Assembly (NCBI RefSeq): GCF_040801785.1
Contig: NZ_CP161805.1
Span: 2,666,001 to 2,730,000, forward strand
DNA: 64,000 bases
Reading direction: 5' to 3'
From: Sulfitobacter sp. LCG007
GTDB lineage: Bacteria > Pseudomonadota > Alphaproteobacteria > Rhodobacterales > Rhodobacteraceae
In this document: piece after piece, positions 55,286-63,085 of the stretch
Numbering within the stretch: position 1 is the first letter of the stretch
Layout of the letters: the number at the start of each line of letters is the position of its first letter
Notes under the pieces: model-generated
The model's database searches: none
What the model saw: only the letters and a program-made list of their open reading frames with translations
Told to the model about the DNA's origin: nothing
Made by a program: the position numbers and the translations under genes

Positions 55286-56980
55286 TCATATTCCGACAAC
55301 CTTCACCGACTGGTTGGGCGTCAGATTTACCGTCCCGACATTGCGGATATGCGTTTCGACCACGTCCCAGATCGGCGGCCCCTCGGTGCCCTCGTTGACG
55401 CTGGCCCAGCCAGCGACGGTATAATTCCTCGAAGGATCGATCAGCTCGCCCGTCTTCAGAAGCGTCATCTCGGTGATCCGGTCGCCCTGGGGTTTCGAGA
55501 TGTCGATCCGGTATCCCATCCCGCCGACGCGGACCATGTCGCCGCCCTGCTGATAATACGGATCGGGATTGAAGAGATTGTCGGCCACATCCTCGAGGAT
55601 GATATGAAGCATCTCGCCGCTCATCTCGGTGCGGTAGGCCTCGGGATAGCTCATCGCGGTGGCGTTGAAGACGTCCTCGCGCGTGATCTGCGCGCCGGGT
55701 ACCAGCGAGGCACCCCAGCGGAAGCCCGGCGACAGGGCGATATCGGCCTCCCGCACGTTCAGCAGCGCGTCGCAGATCAGATCGTCCCAGGTGCCGTTGA
55801 AGTTGCCCCGCCGGTAGAGAAGGCTGTCGGTCTGACCCAACACCTCCGACAGCTCCGACTGATAGGGCGCGCGCTCGGACTCGATCAGGGCGGCCATCTC
55901 GGGATCCGGCGCGATCACGTCCGAAAAGATCGGGATCAGCTTGTGTTTCACCGCCTTCAGCGCGCCCCCCTGCACGTCGAGATCGAGGCGCGAGACGAAC
56001 TTGCCGTGGCTGCCGCTTGCGATCAGGTGTGTCTTGCCCACCAGCAAGGGTTCGGGCAGCGCGTCATGGGTATGCCCGGTCAGAATGATGTCGATGCCCT
56101 CGATGTCGGCGGCAAGCTTGCGGTCCACGTCAAAGCCATTGTGGCTGAGCAGCACCACGACCTCGGCCCCCGCGTCGCGAACTTCGGCGACGACCTGCGC
56201 CATCCGCTCCTGCCGGACCCCGAAGCTGAGGTTCGGGAACATCCAGCCCGGATTGGCGATGGGCATGTAGGGAAAGGCCTGACCGATCACCGCGACCTGA
56301 ACGCCGCCGCGCTCGAACATTCTGTAGGGCTCGTAAGCGGGTTCGTCCCATTCGGCGTCGAAGATGTTTGCGCCGAGGAAGGGGAACTGCAATTCGTTCT
56401 CGACGATCTCGGTCACCCGGTCTATGCCGAGGGTGAACTCCCAGTGGCTCGTCATCGCGTCGACGCCGAGCGCGTTCATGGCGTTCACCATGTCCTGTCC
56501 GTTCGAGCGGAGCGCGGTCAGCGATCCCTGCCACGTGTCGCCGCCATCGAGCAGCAGCGCGTCGGGACGGTCTGCGCGGATCGCCTTGACCACTGTCGCG
56601 ATGCGGTCGAGGCCGCCCATCTTGCCATAGGCCTGTGCCAGCGCCGCGAAGTCGAGGCTGGTCAGCGCATATTGCGCCGGCGAGCCTTCGGCGATGTTGT
56701 AGAACCTGAGGAATTCCTCTCCGGTCAGATGCGGCGGCTGACCCGCGGCGGCACCCACCCCCAGATTGATCTCGGGTTCGCGGAACCACACCGGCTTGAG
56801 CTGGGCGTGGATGTCCGTCACGTGGATCAGCGTGACATTTCCCATGGTCCCGAATCCGAGAAGATCGTCCTGGCCGAGCGCCTGTTGCGCGGCCAGACGC
56901 GACCACGACCCGAACCCGCCGGCGCCGTAAAGGGCAGAGGTTGCCATGGCCGCCTGCAGGAAATCACGCCGCGCTATCAT
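55286..56980 (-). CDS. soxB: Thiosulfohydrolase SoxB
   Basis: A 564-residue metallophosphatase-fold enzyme with a Tat-type signal (ARRDFLQAA). The metal-binding motifs are VTDIHAQLKPVWFREPEIN (a SoxB hallmark), LLDGGDTWQGS, LSHNGFDVD and LTGHTHDAL. SoxB hydrolytically releases sulfate from SoxY-Cys-S-sulfonate. The ATG at 56980 follows GGAAGGG; a longer form from 57004 has no better site. It lies between soxA and soxC in the usual order. Confidence 0.97.
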   Translation of the reverse strand: MIARRDFLQAAMATSALYGAGGFGSWSRLAAQQALGQDDLLGFGTMGNVTLIHVTDIHAQLKPVWFREPEINLGVGAAAGQPPHLTGEEFLRFYNIAEGSPAQYALTSLDFAALAQAYGKMGGLDRIATVVKAIRADRPDALLLDGGDTWQGSLTALRSNGQDMVNAMNALGVDAMTSHWEFTLGIDRVTEIVENELQFPFLGANIFDAEWDEPAYEPYRMFERGGVQVAVIGQAFPYMPIANPGWMFPNLSFGVRQERMAQVVAEVRDAGAEVVVLLSHNGFDVDRKLAADIEGIDIILTGHTHDALPEPLLVGKTHLIASGSHGKFVSRLDLDVQGGALKAVKHKLIPIFSDVIAPDPEMAALIESERAPYQSELSEVLGQTDSLLYRRGNFNGTWDDLICDALLNVREADIALSPGFRWGASLVPGAQITREDVFNATAMSYPEAYRTEMSGEMLHIILEDVADNLFNPDPYYQQGGDMVRVGGMGYRIDISKPQGDRITEMTLLKTGELIDPSRNYTVAGWASVNEGTEGPPIWDVVETHIRNVGTVNLTPNQSVKVVGI

Positions 56981-57070
56981 CCGTTGCCCTTCCGATCCTT
57001 GCACCCATTCGATTATTTGAATGGGATGTGGCAGAGAAAACCCGCGACGGTGTCCCGCCGCGGGCGATGT

Positions 57071-57916
57071 TTACTGGCGGACGCCGGGGCCCTCGATCGA
57101 CAGTCCGTTGCCGCGCGAGGCGACATAGAGCTCGAGCGCTCGGAATTCGTCGGATCCCTCAGCGAAGGTCTCTGCGCGCGTGTCGCGGATGCAGCCCCTG
57201 AAGCGGTTGTGCTTCGATACCAGCGCCGCCTGCTTCAGGCGGTATACCGGGAAGGCGGTGCTCTGACCCTGGCTCAGGTGATCAGCACGGATCATCCGGC
57301 CCCAGTTGTCCTCGTGACAATTGGCGCAAGAGAGTTCGAGCTGCCCGTAGCGGGTATAATACATCTCCTTGCCCTCGTTCCAGAAGGGCTCTGCCGCGCC
57401 GTCGATGGCCACATTGACGGGCATCCCGCGTGAGTGCGACGTGATCAGGCCCACCATGGTCTGCATGGGTTCGCCCGACCACTTCCATTCGTCGGCGCCC
57501 ATGCGCTCGGTGCGGCAAGCGTTGATCAGATCTTCCATCGTGTGAAGCTTGCCGTCCTCGCCCACCTTCGGGAGCGTCGTGGCAAGCCCGGCGAAGGTTT
57601 CAACGTCGCCGTGGCAGGAAGCGCAACTCTTGCCCTCGGACCCCTCCGCGGTGTCATAGGTTTCGACCGCCTTTTCCAGCAGCACGAAGGCCGGATTGTC
57701 GAAATCGTCCATCTCGAGCGCCTGTGTCTCGGGCGTCCGGAACCGCCAGCCCGAATAGATCTTGTCGAAGGCCTCGACATGAGCGGGGGCCTCCGTCTCG
57801 GTCACGATCTCCAGGTCGCCGTTGATCACCAGTTCGCTGTCGTCGGGATCGGCGAACACCGTCCCCGCGGACAATGCGAGCAGTCCCGCCGCGCAGAAAA
57901 GAACCGTACTTCTCAT
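57071..57916 (-). CDS. soxA: Sulfur oxidation diheme cytochrome SoxA
   Basis: A 281-residue secreted cytochrome with a Sec signal (ends VFA). It has two CxxCH sites, CASCHG at 98-103 and CANCHE at 197-202, hence the diheme class, and the catalytic Cys ligand in RFRGCIRDTR (Cys242). With SoxX it forms the L-cysteine S-thiosulfotransferase that loads thiosulfate onto SoxY. A 90-base gap to soxB includes no other gene. Confidence 0.97.
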   Translation of the reverse strand: MRSTVLFCAAGLLALSAGTVFADPDDSELVINGDLEIVTETEAPAHVEAFDKIYSGWRFRTPETQALEMDDFDNPAFVLLEKAVETYDTAEGSEGKSCASCHGDVETFAGLATTLPKVGEDGKLHTMEDLINACRTERMGADEWKWSGEPMQTMVGLITSHSRGMPVNVAIDGAAEPFWNEGKEMYYTRYGQLELSCANCHEDNWGRMIRADHLSQGQSTAFPVYRLKQAALVSKHNRFRGCIRDTRAETFAEGSDEFRALELYVASRGNGLSIEGPGVRQ

Positions 57917-57956
57917 CTAATCCTCCCTCGCACCCTCCCGGGTGGCGGTGCCGTGG

Positions 57957-58286
57957 TCAGCCGACCTCGATCGACTTCTTGTCCGTATACACATCGCCGT
58001 CGTCATCGTACCAGGTGAAGGTGAACTCGCCGCTCTCGGGCACCTTGGCATCGAACTCGAAGTACGGGTTGGTCGAGACCGCCGGCGCGATGACGACGTC
58101 GATCACGTTCTCGCCGTTGAAATCGACGACGAAGCGGTTGATGATCGAACGCGGGATCACGTTGCCGTCGTCGTCCTTGCGCTGGCCGGACTCCATCGTG
58201 TGGCTGATCAGGGTCTTGATCGTGATCGTTTCGCCCGCCGATGCCGAACTCGGCACCTTGACGCGGGGCTTCACACCTTCTGCCAT
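57957..58286 (-). CDS. soxZ: Sulfur carrier complex subunit SoxZ
   Basis: A 109-residue protein with the SoxZ immunoglobulin-like fold: RVKVPSSASAGETITIKTLISH near the start, PYFEFDAKVPESGEFTFTW in the middle and the DGDVYTDKK end. It has no signal peptide and is carried out through the Tat pathway bound to SoxY. It lies 18 bases after soxY and 40 before soxA. Confidence 0.97.
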   Translation of the reverse strand: MAEGVKPRVKVPSSASAGETITIKTLISHTMESGQRKDDDGNVIPRSIINRFVVDFNGENVIDVVIAPAVSTNPYFEFDAKVPESGEFTFTWYDDDGDVYTDKKSIEVG

Positions 58287-58304
58287 TCTTCTGCTCTCCT
58301 GTGC

Positions 58305-58727
58305 TCAGCCGCCGCAGCCGCCGATGGTGACCTTCACGGTCTTCGTGGCCTGCGCGAAACTTCCGTCGGCCATCTTGGCGACCGCGACAACGTCCTGGGT
58401 GCCGGAAAGCCTGATCCGCGTCGAGGCAGTCTGGCTGCCCGCGAGCGGGCCGAAGCGGAAGGATGCGACGCCGGGCTGGGGATTTCCCTTCGCGAAGACG
58501 CGGATCTCGACGGCGCCGGGCGCATCGACCGAAATCGGCACGGTGTTGCCGTTTTCCGCGATTTCGGGCGCGGTCAGCGTGACGCCGCCTTCGGAAGGTG
58601 CCGCTCCGCCCGTGAACTCCTCGATGCTGCCGACCTGCTCGACCTCGGCGAAGGCCCGCAGAGGCAACGCCAGCGTCAGTCCGGCGGCCATTCCAAGCGC
58701 CAGGGTTTGGCGTCTTGTCAGTTCCAT
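58305..58727 (-). CDS. soxY: Sulfur carrier protein SoxY
   Basis: A 140-residue protein with a twin-arginine signal (LTRRQTLALGMAAGLTLALP) and the carboxy-terminal swinging arm VTIGGCGG, whose Cys138 carries the sulfur intermediates. The body has the Ig-like fold with TAPEIAENGNTVPI, the conserved start of SoxY. It forms the carrier heterodimer with SoxZ that all other Sox enzymes work on. Confidence 0.98.
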   Translation of the reverse strand: MELTRRQTLALGMAAGLTLALPLRAFAEVEQVGSIEEFTGGAAPSEGGVTLTAPEIAENGNTVPISVDAPGAVEIRVFAKGNPQPGVASFRFGPLAGSQTASTRIRLSGTQDVVAVAKMADGSFAQATKTVKVTIGGCGG

Positions 58728-58761
58728 ATGCGTTTCTCCTTTCAGGACCGGGCGGCGCCCG

Positions 58762-59232
58762 TCACTCTTTCAGTGTCTTCAGATAGGCCACCACGTCCTC
58801 GACCTCCTGCGCTGTCAGCAGAGGCGTTATCTCGGCCGGGTCGATGGCCTTGCCGGTGAATTCCGCGCCGGGACGGATGTAATCCGACACCCTGTAGAAC
58901 GAGGGCATCATCGTGCCGGGAAACATCATCTTCGCATTCGCGACGATCCCGCGCAATTCCGCTTCGCTCCAGCGGTCCCCGGCCCCGTCGAGCACCGGCC
59001 CGATCTCGCCGTGGAACTGCAGGTCCGACAGCGCCGTCACCGAATGGCAAGCGATGCAGTTGCCCGACCCCTTGTCCATCAGGGCCCTGCCGTTCTCGAC
59101 ATCGCCCGGCTGTCCCGACAACGACCCGGACACGGCGCCGTCCTCGAAGACGACCTCACCTGGAGCGATCACATCGGCCAGCCCCGAGGTCCCCGCAAGG
59201 AGCGTCGCAGCTACAAGAATCGAAAGCCTCAT
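58762..59232 (-). CDS. soxX: Sulfur oxidation cytochrome SoxX
   Basis: A 156-residue monohaem c cytochrome with a Sec signal (ends GLA). The haem site is CIACHS at 59-64; a Met in the PGTMMPSF loop is the likely second ligand. It partners SoxA. GGAGGAG five bases upstream supports the ATG at 59232; longer in-frame versions reaching 59289 have no ribosome site. It is the first gene of the soxXYZABCD unit, directly downstream of the AAATTC-N8-GAATTT site. Confidence 0.96.
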   Translation of the reverse strand: MRLSILVAATLLAGTSGLADVIAPGEVVFEDGAVSGSLSGQPGDVENGRALMDKGSGNCIACHSVTALSDLQFHGEIGPVLDGAGDRWSEAELRGIVANAKMMFPGTMMPSFYRVSDYIRPGAEFTGKAIDPAEITPLLTAQEVEDVVAYLKTLKE

Positions 59233-59297
59233 GGCTCCTCCCTTCGATCTTCCTCGTACGGACAGCCTACTACCCGAACGACGACACACACAACAAC

Positions 59298-59317
59298 AAA
59301 TTCGATTTCGTGAATTT
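59298..59317. promoter_or_regulatory. SoxR/SqrR-type operator in front of soxX
   Basis: AAATTCGATTTCGTGAATTT is a perfect dyad with six-base arms and an eight-base spacer. It contains ATTC-N8-GAAT, the core recognised by persulfide-sensing ArsR regulators such as SqrR. It lies 66 bases before the soxX ATG, touching the soxW stop codon. In Paracoccus, SoxR is known to bind the soxW-soxX gap. Confidence 0.72.
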
Positions 59318-59907
59318 TAATTGCTGTCCTGGTTCTCTTCACCTTCCGCGACACGCGCATTGTGCATGCGGGCGTGATACGTCTGGAACGGTTCGTCGCT
59401 TTTGTAGCCCTTTTCCAGCACCCAGGTCAAAAGGTCCCGTGTGGTGCTGGCACCGAAGGCCCCCGGTATCTGCGCGACGGCCAACTCGCTGCCGGGCGCG
59501 GGCTGTGCGACCTCTTCCGGAAAGAACACCAGCGTCGGGGTGAAGAGCAGGCCCCACTTCCGGACAAGCTGCTTCTCGGTCATCACCTCGCCGTCGAAAT
59601 CGGTGACCTCGATATCGCCGAACATGTTGATCTGCACGACGAAATAGTCATCCCTCAGCATCGCGTCGATCTCGGGCACCGGATAGACCTCGGCATGCAT
59701 CTTGCTGCAGTAGATGCAGCCGCGCTGCTCGACCATGACCAGAAGCCGCTTGCCGTCAGCCGTGGCCTCGGCGAGGTCCTCGGGCAGATCCTTGAACGTG
59801 TCCTGCATCCAGTCTGCCTTGTGCAGGCCGTCATCCCCCAGTTCCGCCGCGTGGCCGGCGAAGGGCAGCGCCAGAAGCGCCGTGAGTGCGATTGCAGCCA
59901 ATCTCAT
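59317..59907 (-). CDS. soxW: Periplasmic thioredoxin SoxW
   Basis: A 196-residue thioredoxin-fold protein with a Sec signal (ends GHA). The redox site is GCIYC (Cys64 and Cys67), followed by the cis-Pro segment LLFTPTLVFF. SoxW takes reducing equivalents from SoxV in the membrane and passes them to periplasmic Sox proteins. It lies 27 bases after soxV in the same direction. Confidence 0.93.
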   Translation of the reverse strand: MRLAAIALTALLALPFAGHAAELGDDGLHKADWMQDTFKDLPEDLAEATADGKRLLVMVEQRGCIYCSKMHAEVYPVPEIDAMLRDDYFVVQINMFGDIEVTDFDGEVMTEKQLVRKWGLLFTPTLVFFPEEVAQPAPGSELAVAQIPGAFGASTTRDLLTWVLEKGYKSDEPFQTYHARMHNARVAEGEENQDSN

Positions 59908-59934
59908 CCTGCGTCTCCTCCTGTCAGGGCGCGA

Positions 59935-60675
59935 TCATCTCAGCACGCCGATATCCGGCGCGATCGACAGCATCCATTCCGCGATATAATTGATGCTTCC
60001 GGTGCCGATCAGCAAGGCGAAGACGATCAGGAGGACACCGATTCCCTTCTCGATCGCCGGAAGGTAGCGCCTGATGCGCTGCGCCCAGCGCATGAAGGGG
60101 CCGATGAAGGCCGCCGCCGCGATGAAGGGCAGCGTCATCCCCAGGCCGTAGACGAACAGCAACGCCGCTCCGCGGGCCGCGGTCTCGGTGCCCGCGGCGG
60201 TGAAGAGGATCGCGGCGAGCACCGGTCCGACACAGGGTGTCCAGCCGAAGGCGAAGGCAAGCCCGATGACGTAGGCGCCCACCAGGCTCAGATTCGAGGC
60301 CTTGCCGATCTCGGCCTGGAACTGGCGGTAGAGGATGGCGATCTTCAGCACGCCGAGAAAATGCAAGCCCATCAGGAAGATGATCGCCGCGGCGACCCAT
60401 CGCAGCACATCGAACCATTCGCGCAAGAGCTGGCCTGCCGCGCTGGCGGTGGCGCCGAGCATTATGAAGACGGTGATGACGCCCGCAGCGAAGGCGGTCG
60501 CGGACAGGATCGCCCTCAGTCGGACGGCACGCGTCACGGTCCCCTCGGCGGTTATCCGGTTCATGCCGACACCCGCCATGTAGCTGAGGTAGAAGGGCAC
60601 GATCGGGAGGATGCAGGGCGACAGGAAGGAGAGAAGACCCGCCAGCGCAGCCCCGGCGAGGGATACGTCGAACAT
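59935..60675 (-). CDS. soxV: CcdA/DsbD-type membrane thiol transporter SoxV
   Basis: A 246-residue membrane protein with six predicted helices and the two reactive Cys residues of the family: FLSPCILPIVPFYLSYMAG in helix 1 and GWTPCVGPVLA in helix 4. It carries electrons from cytosolic thioredoxin to SoxW and SoxS. It starts 46 bases from the divergent soxS gene, so the two share a promoter region. Confidence 0.94.
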   Translation of the reverse strand: MFDVSLAGAALAGLLSFLSPCILPIVPFYLSYMAGVGMNRITAEGTVTRAVRLRAILSATAFAAGVITVFIMLGATASAAGQLLREWFDVLRWVAAAIIFLMGLHFLGVLKIAILYRQFQAEIGKASNLSLVGAYVIGLAFAFGWTPCVGPVLAAILFTAAGTETAARGAALLFVYGLGMTLPFIAAAAFIGPFMRWAQRIRRYLPAIEKGIGVLLIVFALLIGTGSINYIAEWMLSIAPDIGVLR

Positions 60676-60721
60676 CGAGGAATCCTTGATGCATAATCAT
60701 ATTCGTAATAGTTGATGCGTC
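60676..60721. promoter_or_regulatory. Divergent soxV / soxS promoter region
   Basis: An AT-rich 46-base gap in GC-rich surroundings. It contains TTGATGC twice (direct repeat at about 60687 and 60712) and ATTC-N8-TGAT at 60701-60716, a match to the soxX operator core with two mismatches. SoxR binds the equivalent gap in Paracoccus, so a weaker second SoxR site is plausible. Confidence 0.5.
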
Positions 60722-61105
60722 ATGAGATCGTCAATCCTGGTCATCCTCTCCGCGTTTCTGGTCGCTGTGCACGCCCTGCCCGCCGCGTCGACTGCGGCGG
60801 AACTCGTCATGATCGAGGAACGCGGCTGCATCTGGTGCGCGCGCTGGAACAAGGAGATCGCACCGATCTACGCCAAGACGCCCGAGGGCCGCACGCTGGG
60901 CCTGCGCCGCATCGACATCGCAAGCACAGACCCGGACGGCGTGACCTTCAAGCGGAAAGTCGTCTATACGCCAACCTTCGTTCTGGTCGAGGACGGTCGC
61001 GAGCTTGGACGGATAGAAGGCTATCCGGGCGAGGAATTCTTCTGGGGACTGCTGGACAGGCTCTTGAAGGAAAACGCCATTCCCATCGAGGAGGGAAACG
61101 AATGA
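60722..61105 (+). CDS. soxS: Periplasmic thioredoxin SoxS
   Basis: A 127-residue thioredoxin-like protein with a Sec signal (ends STA) and the redox motif GCIWC (Cys36, Cys39), then KVVYTPTFVLVEDG with the cis-Pro. In Paracoccus, SoxS reactivates SoxYZ and is needed for full sox expression. Its stop overlaps the next gene by four bases. The order soxS-soxR is kept but with one gene inserted. Confidence 0.92.
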   Translation: MRSSILVILSAFLVAVHALPAASTAAELVMIEERGCIWCARWNKEIAPIYAKTPEGRTLGLRRIDIASTDPDGVTFKRKVVYTPTFVLVEDGRELGRIEGYPGEEFFWGLLDRLLKENAIPIEEGNE

Positions 61106-61608
61106 CACAGCGATTTCTCTGCGGGCTGACCCTGTCGGGACTGCTGGCGACGGGGCCCGCATTCGCGGCCGACGACGACGCATTCGTCGAGTTCAGGGTC
61201 CTCAAGCCCGAGGTGGCGCTCGAGCTGGCACAGGCCGCGATGGCCCATTGCCAGGAGGCGGGTTACCAGGTGGGCGTCAGCGTGGTCGACCGCTTCGGCC
61301 AGCCTCAGGTATTCATCCGCGACCGCTATGCCGGGATGCATGTGTTCGAGACGTCTCGGCGCAAGGCATGGACCGCCGTCAGCTTCCGCACCTCGACGAG
61401 CGCGCTCGATGCGGCGACCGCACCCGGCGAAATCTCCCAGGGCATCCGGCAGCTCTCGGAGGCGCTGGCGCTCGGCGGTGGCCTGATGATCGAGGGCGGC
61501 GGGACGATCCTTGGCGGCGTCGGCGTCTCCGGCGCGCCTTCTCCCGAGCTCGACGAGGACTGCGCCGAAGCCGGCATCGCGGCCGTCGAGGTGAAGATCG
61601 CATTCTAG
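61102..61608 (+). CDS. GlcG/HbpS-like periplasmic protein
   Basis: A 168-residue protein with a Sec signal (ends AFA) and a GlcG/HbpS domain: ALELAQAAMAHCQEAGYQVGV, VVDRFGQPQVFIRDRYAGMH, RRKAWTAVSFR and the closing GGGLMIEGGGTILGGVGVSG. The family includes haem-binding HbpS, a sensor partner that responds to oxidative stress, and GlcG of unknown function. A Cys in helix 1 and another near the C-terminus could form a disulfide. The four-base overlap with soxS and 17-base gap to soxR place it in the regulatory part of the sox cluster. Confidence 0.88.
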   Translation: MTQRFLCGLTLSGLLATGPAFAADDDAFVEFRVLKPEVALELAQAAMAHCQEAGYQVGVSVVDRFGQPQVFIRDRYAGMHVFETSRRKAWTAVSFRTSTSALDAATAPGEISQGIRQLSEALALGGGLMIEGGGTILGGVGVSGAPSPELDEDCAEAGIAAVEVKIAF

Positions 61609-61625
61609 AACGGGACGGGCCACGC

Positions 61626-61958
61626 ATGGCATTACCGGTGTTCACCGAGGACATCTCCGAGGACGAGCTGGACCGCATGGTGTCCAACGCCAAGACCGCC
61701 TCCGATTTCCTGAAGGCGATCAGCCACGAAAGCAGGCTTCTGATCCTGTGCCACCTGGTCTCGGGCGAGAAGTCCGTGACCGAGCTGGAAAGGCTGCTTT
61801 CCGCGCGGCAGGCGGCGGTCTCGCAGCAGCTTTCACGGCTGCGCCTCGAGGGGCTGGTCACACCTCGGCGGGAGGGCAAGACGATATACTACAGGCTGAC
61901 CGATGACAGGTCGAGGAAGATACTGGAAGTCGTCTACGAACTGTTCTGCAAGAGCTAG
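61626..61958 (+). CDS. soxR: ArsR-family sulfur-responsive repressor SoxR
   Basis: A 110-residue ArsR/SmtB winged-helix protein. The recognition helix is QAAVSQQLSRLRLEGLV, and the wing RREGKTIYYRL. The only two cysteines are Cys42 (LILCHLV) and Cys108 (LFCKS), the same spacing as the persulfide-sensing pair in SqrR and BigR, so it should release DNA when a polysulfide bridge forms. It is expected to repress sox genes in the absence of reduced sulfur, acting at the dyad before soxX and at the soxV-soxS gap. Confidence 0.93.
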   Translation: MALPVFTEDISEDELDRMVSNAKTASDFLKAISHESRLLILCHLVSGEKSVTELERLLSARQAAVSQQLSRLRLEGLVTPRREGKTIYYRLTDDRSRKILEVVYELFCKS

Positions 61959-62014
61959 GTCGATCCGGAGGGGGCAGGGCGTGCCGCGCCCGCCCCTGCC
62001 GGGAGGGAGGAAAG

Positions 62015-63070
62015 ATGATCGCACACCTGCTCGAGCCATGGCTCGCGCCGCTCTTCGGCGCATTCGGCGGTGTAATACTGGGGCTCGCCGCGCGTCTCGG
62101 CCGCTTCTGCACCCTCGGCGCGGTGGAGGATCATCTCTATGGCAACAGCGATCACCGCCTCAGGATGTGCGGGTTGGCAATCGGCGTCGCTACACTGACA
62201 AGCTTCGGGCTTGCCGGAGCGGGCTACGCAGACCTCGCGTCGAGCGTCTACCTCGCGCCCGGCTGGAATCCTGCGGCGCATGTCGTGGGCGGCGGCCTCT
62301 TCGGCGTGGGAATGGCGCTTGCCGGGAACTGCGGCTTCGGTGCGCTTGCCCGGCTTGGCGGCGGCGACCTGCGGGCTTTCGTGATCGTGCTTGTAATGGG
62401 CATCAGCGCCTATGTGGTGATGTCCGGCCCCCTCGCCTTCCTGCGCCTGCGGATCTTCCCGCCCGACCTGATCCAGACGGCAGGCCCCGCCGGATATGCG
62501 CATGCGGCGGCAGCGGCGCTTGGCGTCCCCGTTCATCTCGCTGGCATTCTGTCGGGGATAGCGGTCGTGATCGTCAGCATCGCCCGGCGCAGCTTCAGGG
62601 CCGAGCGCGGGATGGTCCTTTGGGCTATCGCCGTGGGGCTTGCCGTCACCTACGGCTGGGTGGCCAGCACGCGCCTCGCCGGGGAAACGTTCGGCGCGGT
62701 CGAGATCCAGTCATACACCTTCTCGGCCCCGCTCGGCGAAAGCATCCTTTTCGCCATGAGATCAACCGGCACCGCGATGACCTTCGCGGTAGGGGGCGTC
62801 GTGGGTGTCTGGACCGGCGCGCTGGTCGGCTCGCTGATCAAGGGACATTTCCGATGGGAGGCCTGCGAAGACCCCCGCGAACTCCGGCGACTGATTTTCG
62901 GCGCCATGCTGATGGGCAGCGGTGCGGTGATCGCCGGCGGCTGCACCATCGGTCAGGGCATCTCGGCATTCTCGGTGCTGTCCTATGGCGCCCCGCTTAC
63001 GCTCGCGGGCATCTATGTCGGGGCGAGTCTCGGACTCCGGACGCTGATCGCCGGCTTCAACGCGGCCTGA
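62015..63070 (+). CDS. soxT: YeeE/YedE sulfur-transport protein (SoxT-like)
   Basis: A 351-residue membrane protein with about nine to ten helices and the paired YeeE/YedE signatures: RLGRFCTLGAVEDHLYG, MALAGNCGFGALARLGGGD and SGAVIAGGCTIGQGISAFS, each with a Cys used in sulfur relay. YeeE proteins import thiosulfate; SoxT versions lie in sox clusters and take part in thiosulfate uptake or signalling to SoxR. GGGAGGAAAG precedes the ATG. It follows soxR by 56 bases. Confidence 0.9.
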   Translation: MIAHLLEPWLAPLFGAFGGVILGLAARLGRFCTLGAVEDHLYGNSDHRLRMCGLAIGVATLTSFGLAGAGYADLASSVYLAPGWNPAAHVVGGGLFGVGMALAGNCGFGALARLGGGDLRAFVIVLVMGISAYVVMSGPLAFLRLRIFPPDLIQTAGPAGYAHAAAAALGVPVHLAGILSGIAVVIVSIARRSFRAERGMVLWAIAVGLAVTYGWVASTRLAGETFGAVEIQSYTFSAPLGESILFAMRSTGTAMTFAVGGVVGVWTGALVGSLIKGHFRWEACEDPRELRRLIFGAMLMGSGAVIAGGCTIGQGISAFSVLSYGAPLTLAGIYVGASLGLRTLIAGFNAA

Positions 63071-63085
63071 CCCCGGCCCGTCGCC

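Noticed and set aside
53657-57433. Long plus-strand open frames of about 510 and 694 codons opposite the sox genes
   Set aside because: They are mirror frames of soxC, soxB and soxA in GC-rich DNA; the proteins have no recognisable domain, while the minus-strand products match Sox proteins with all active-site motifs.
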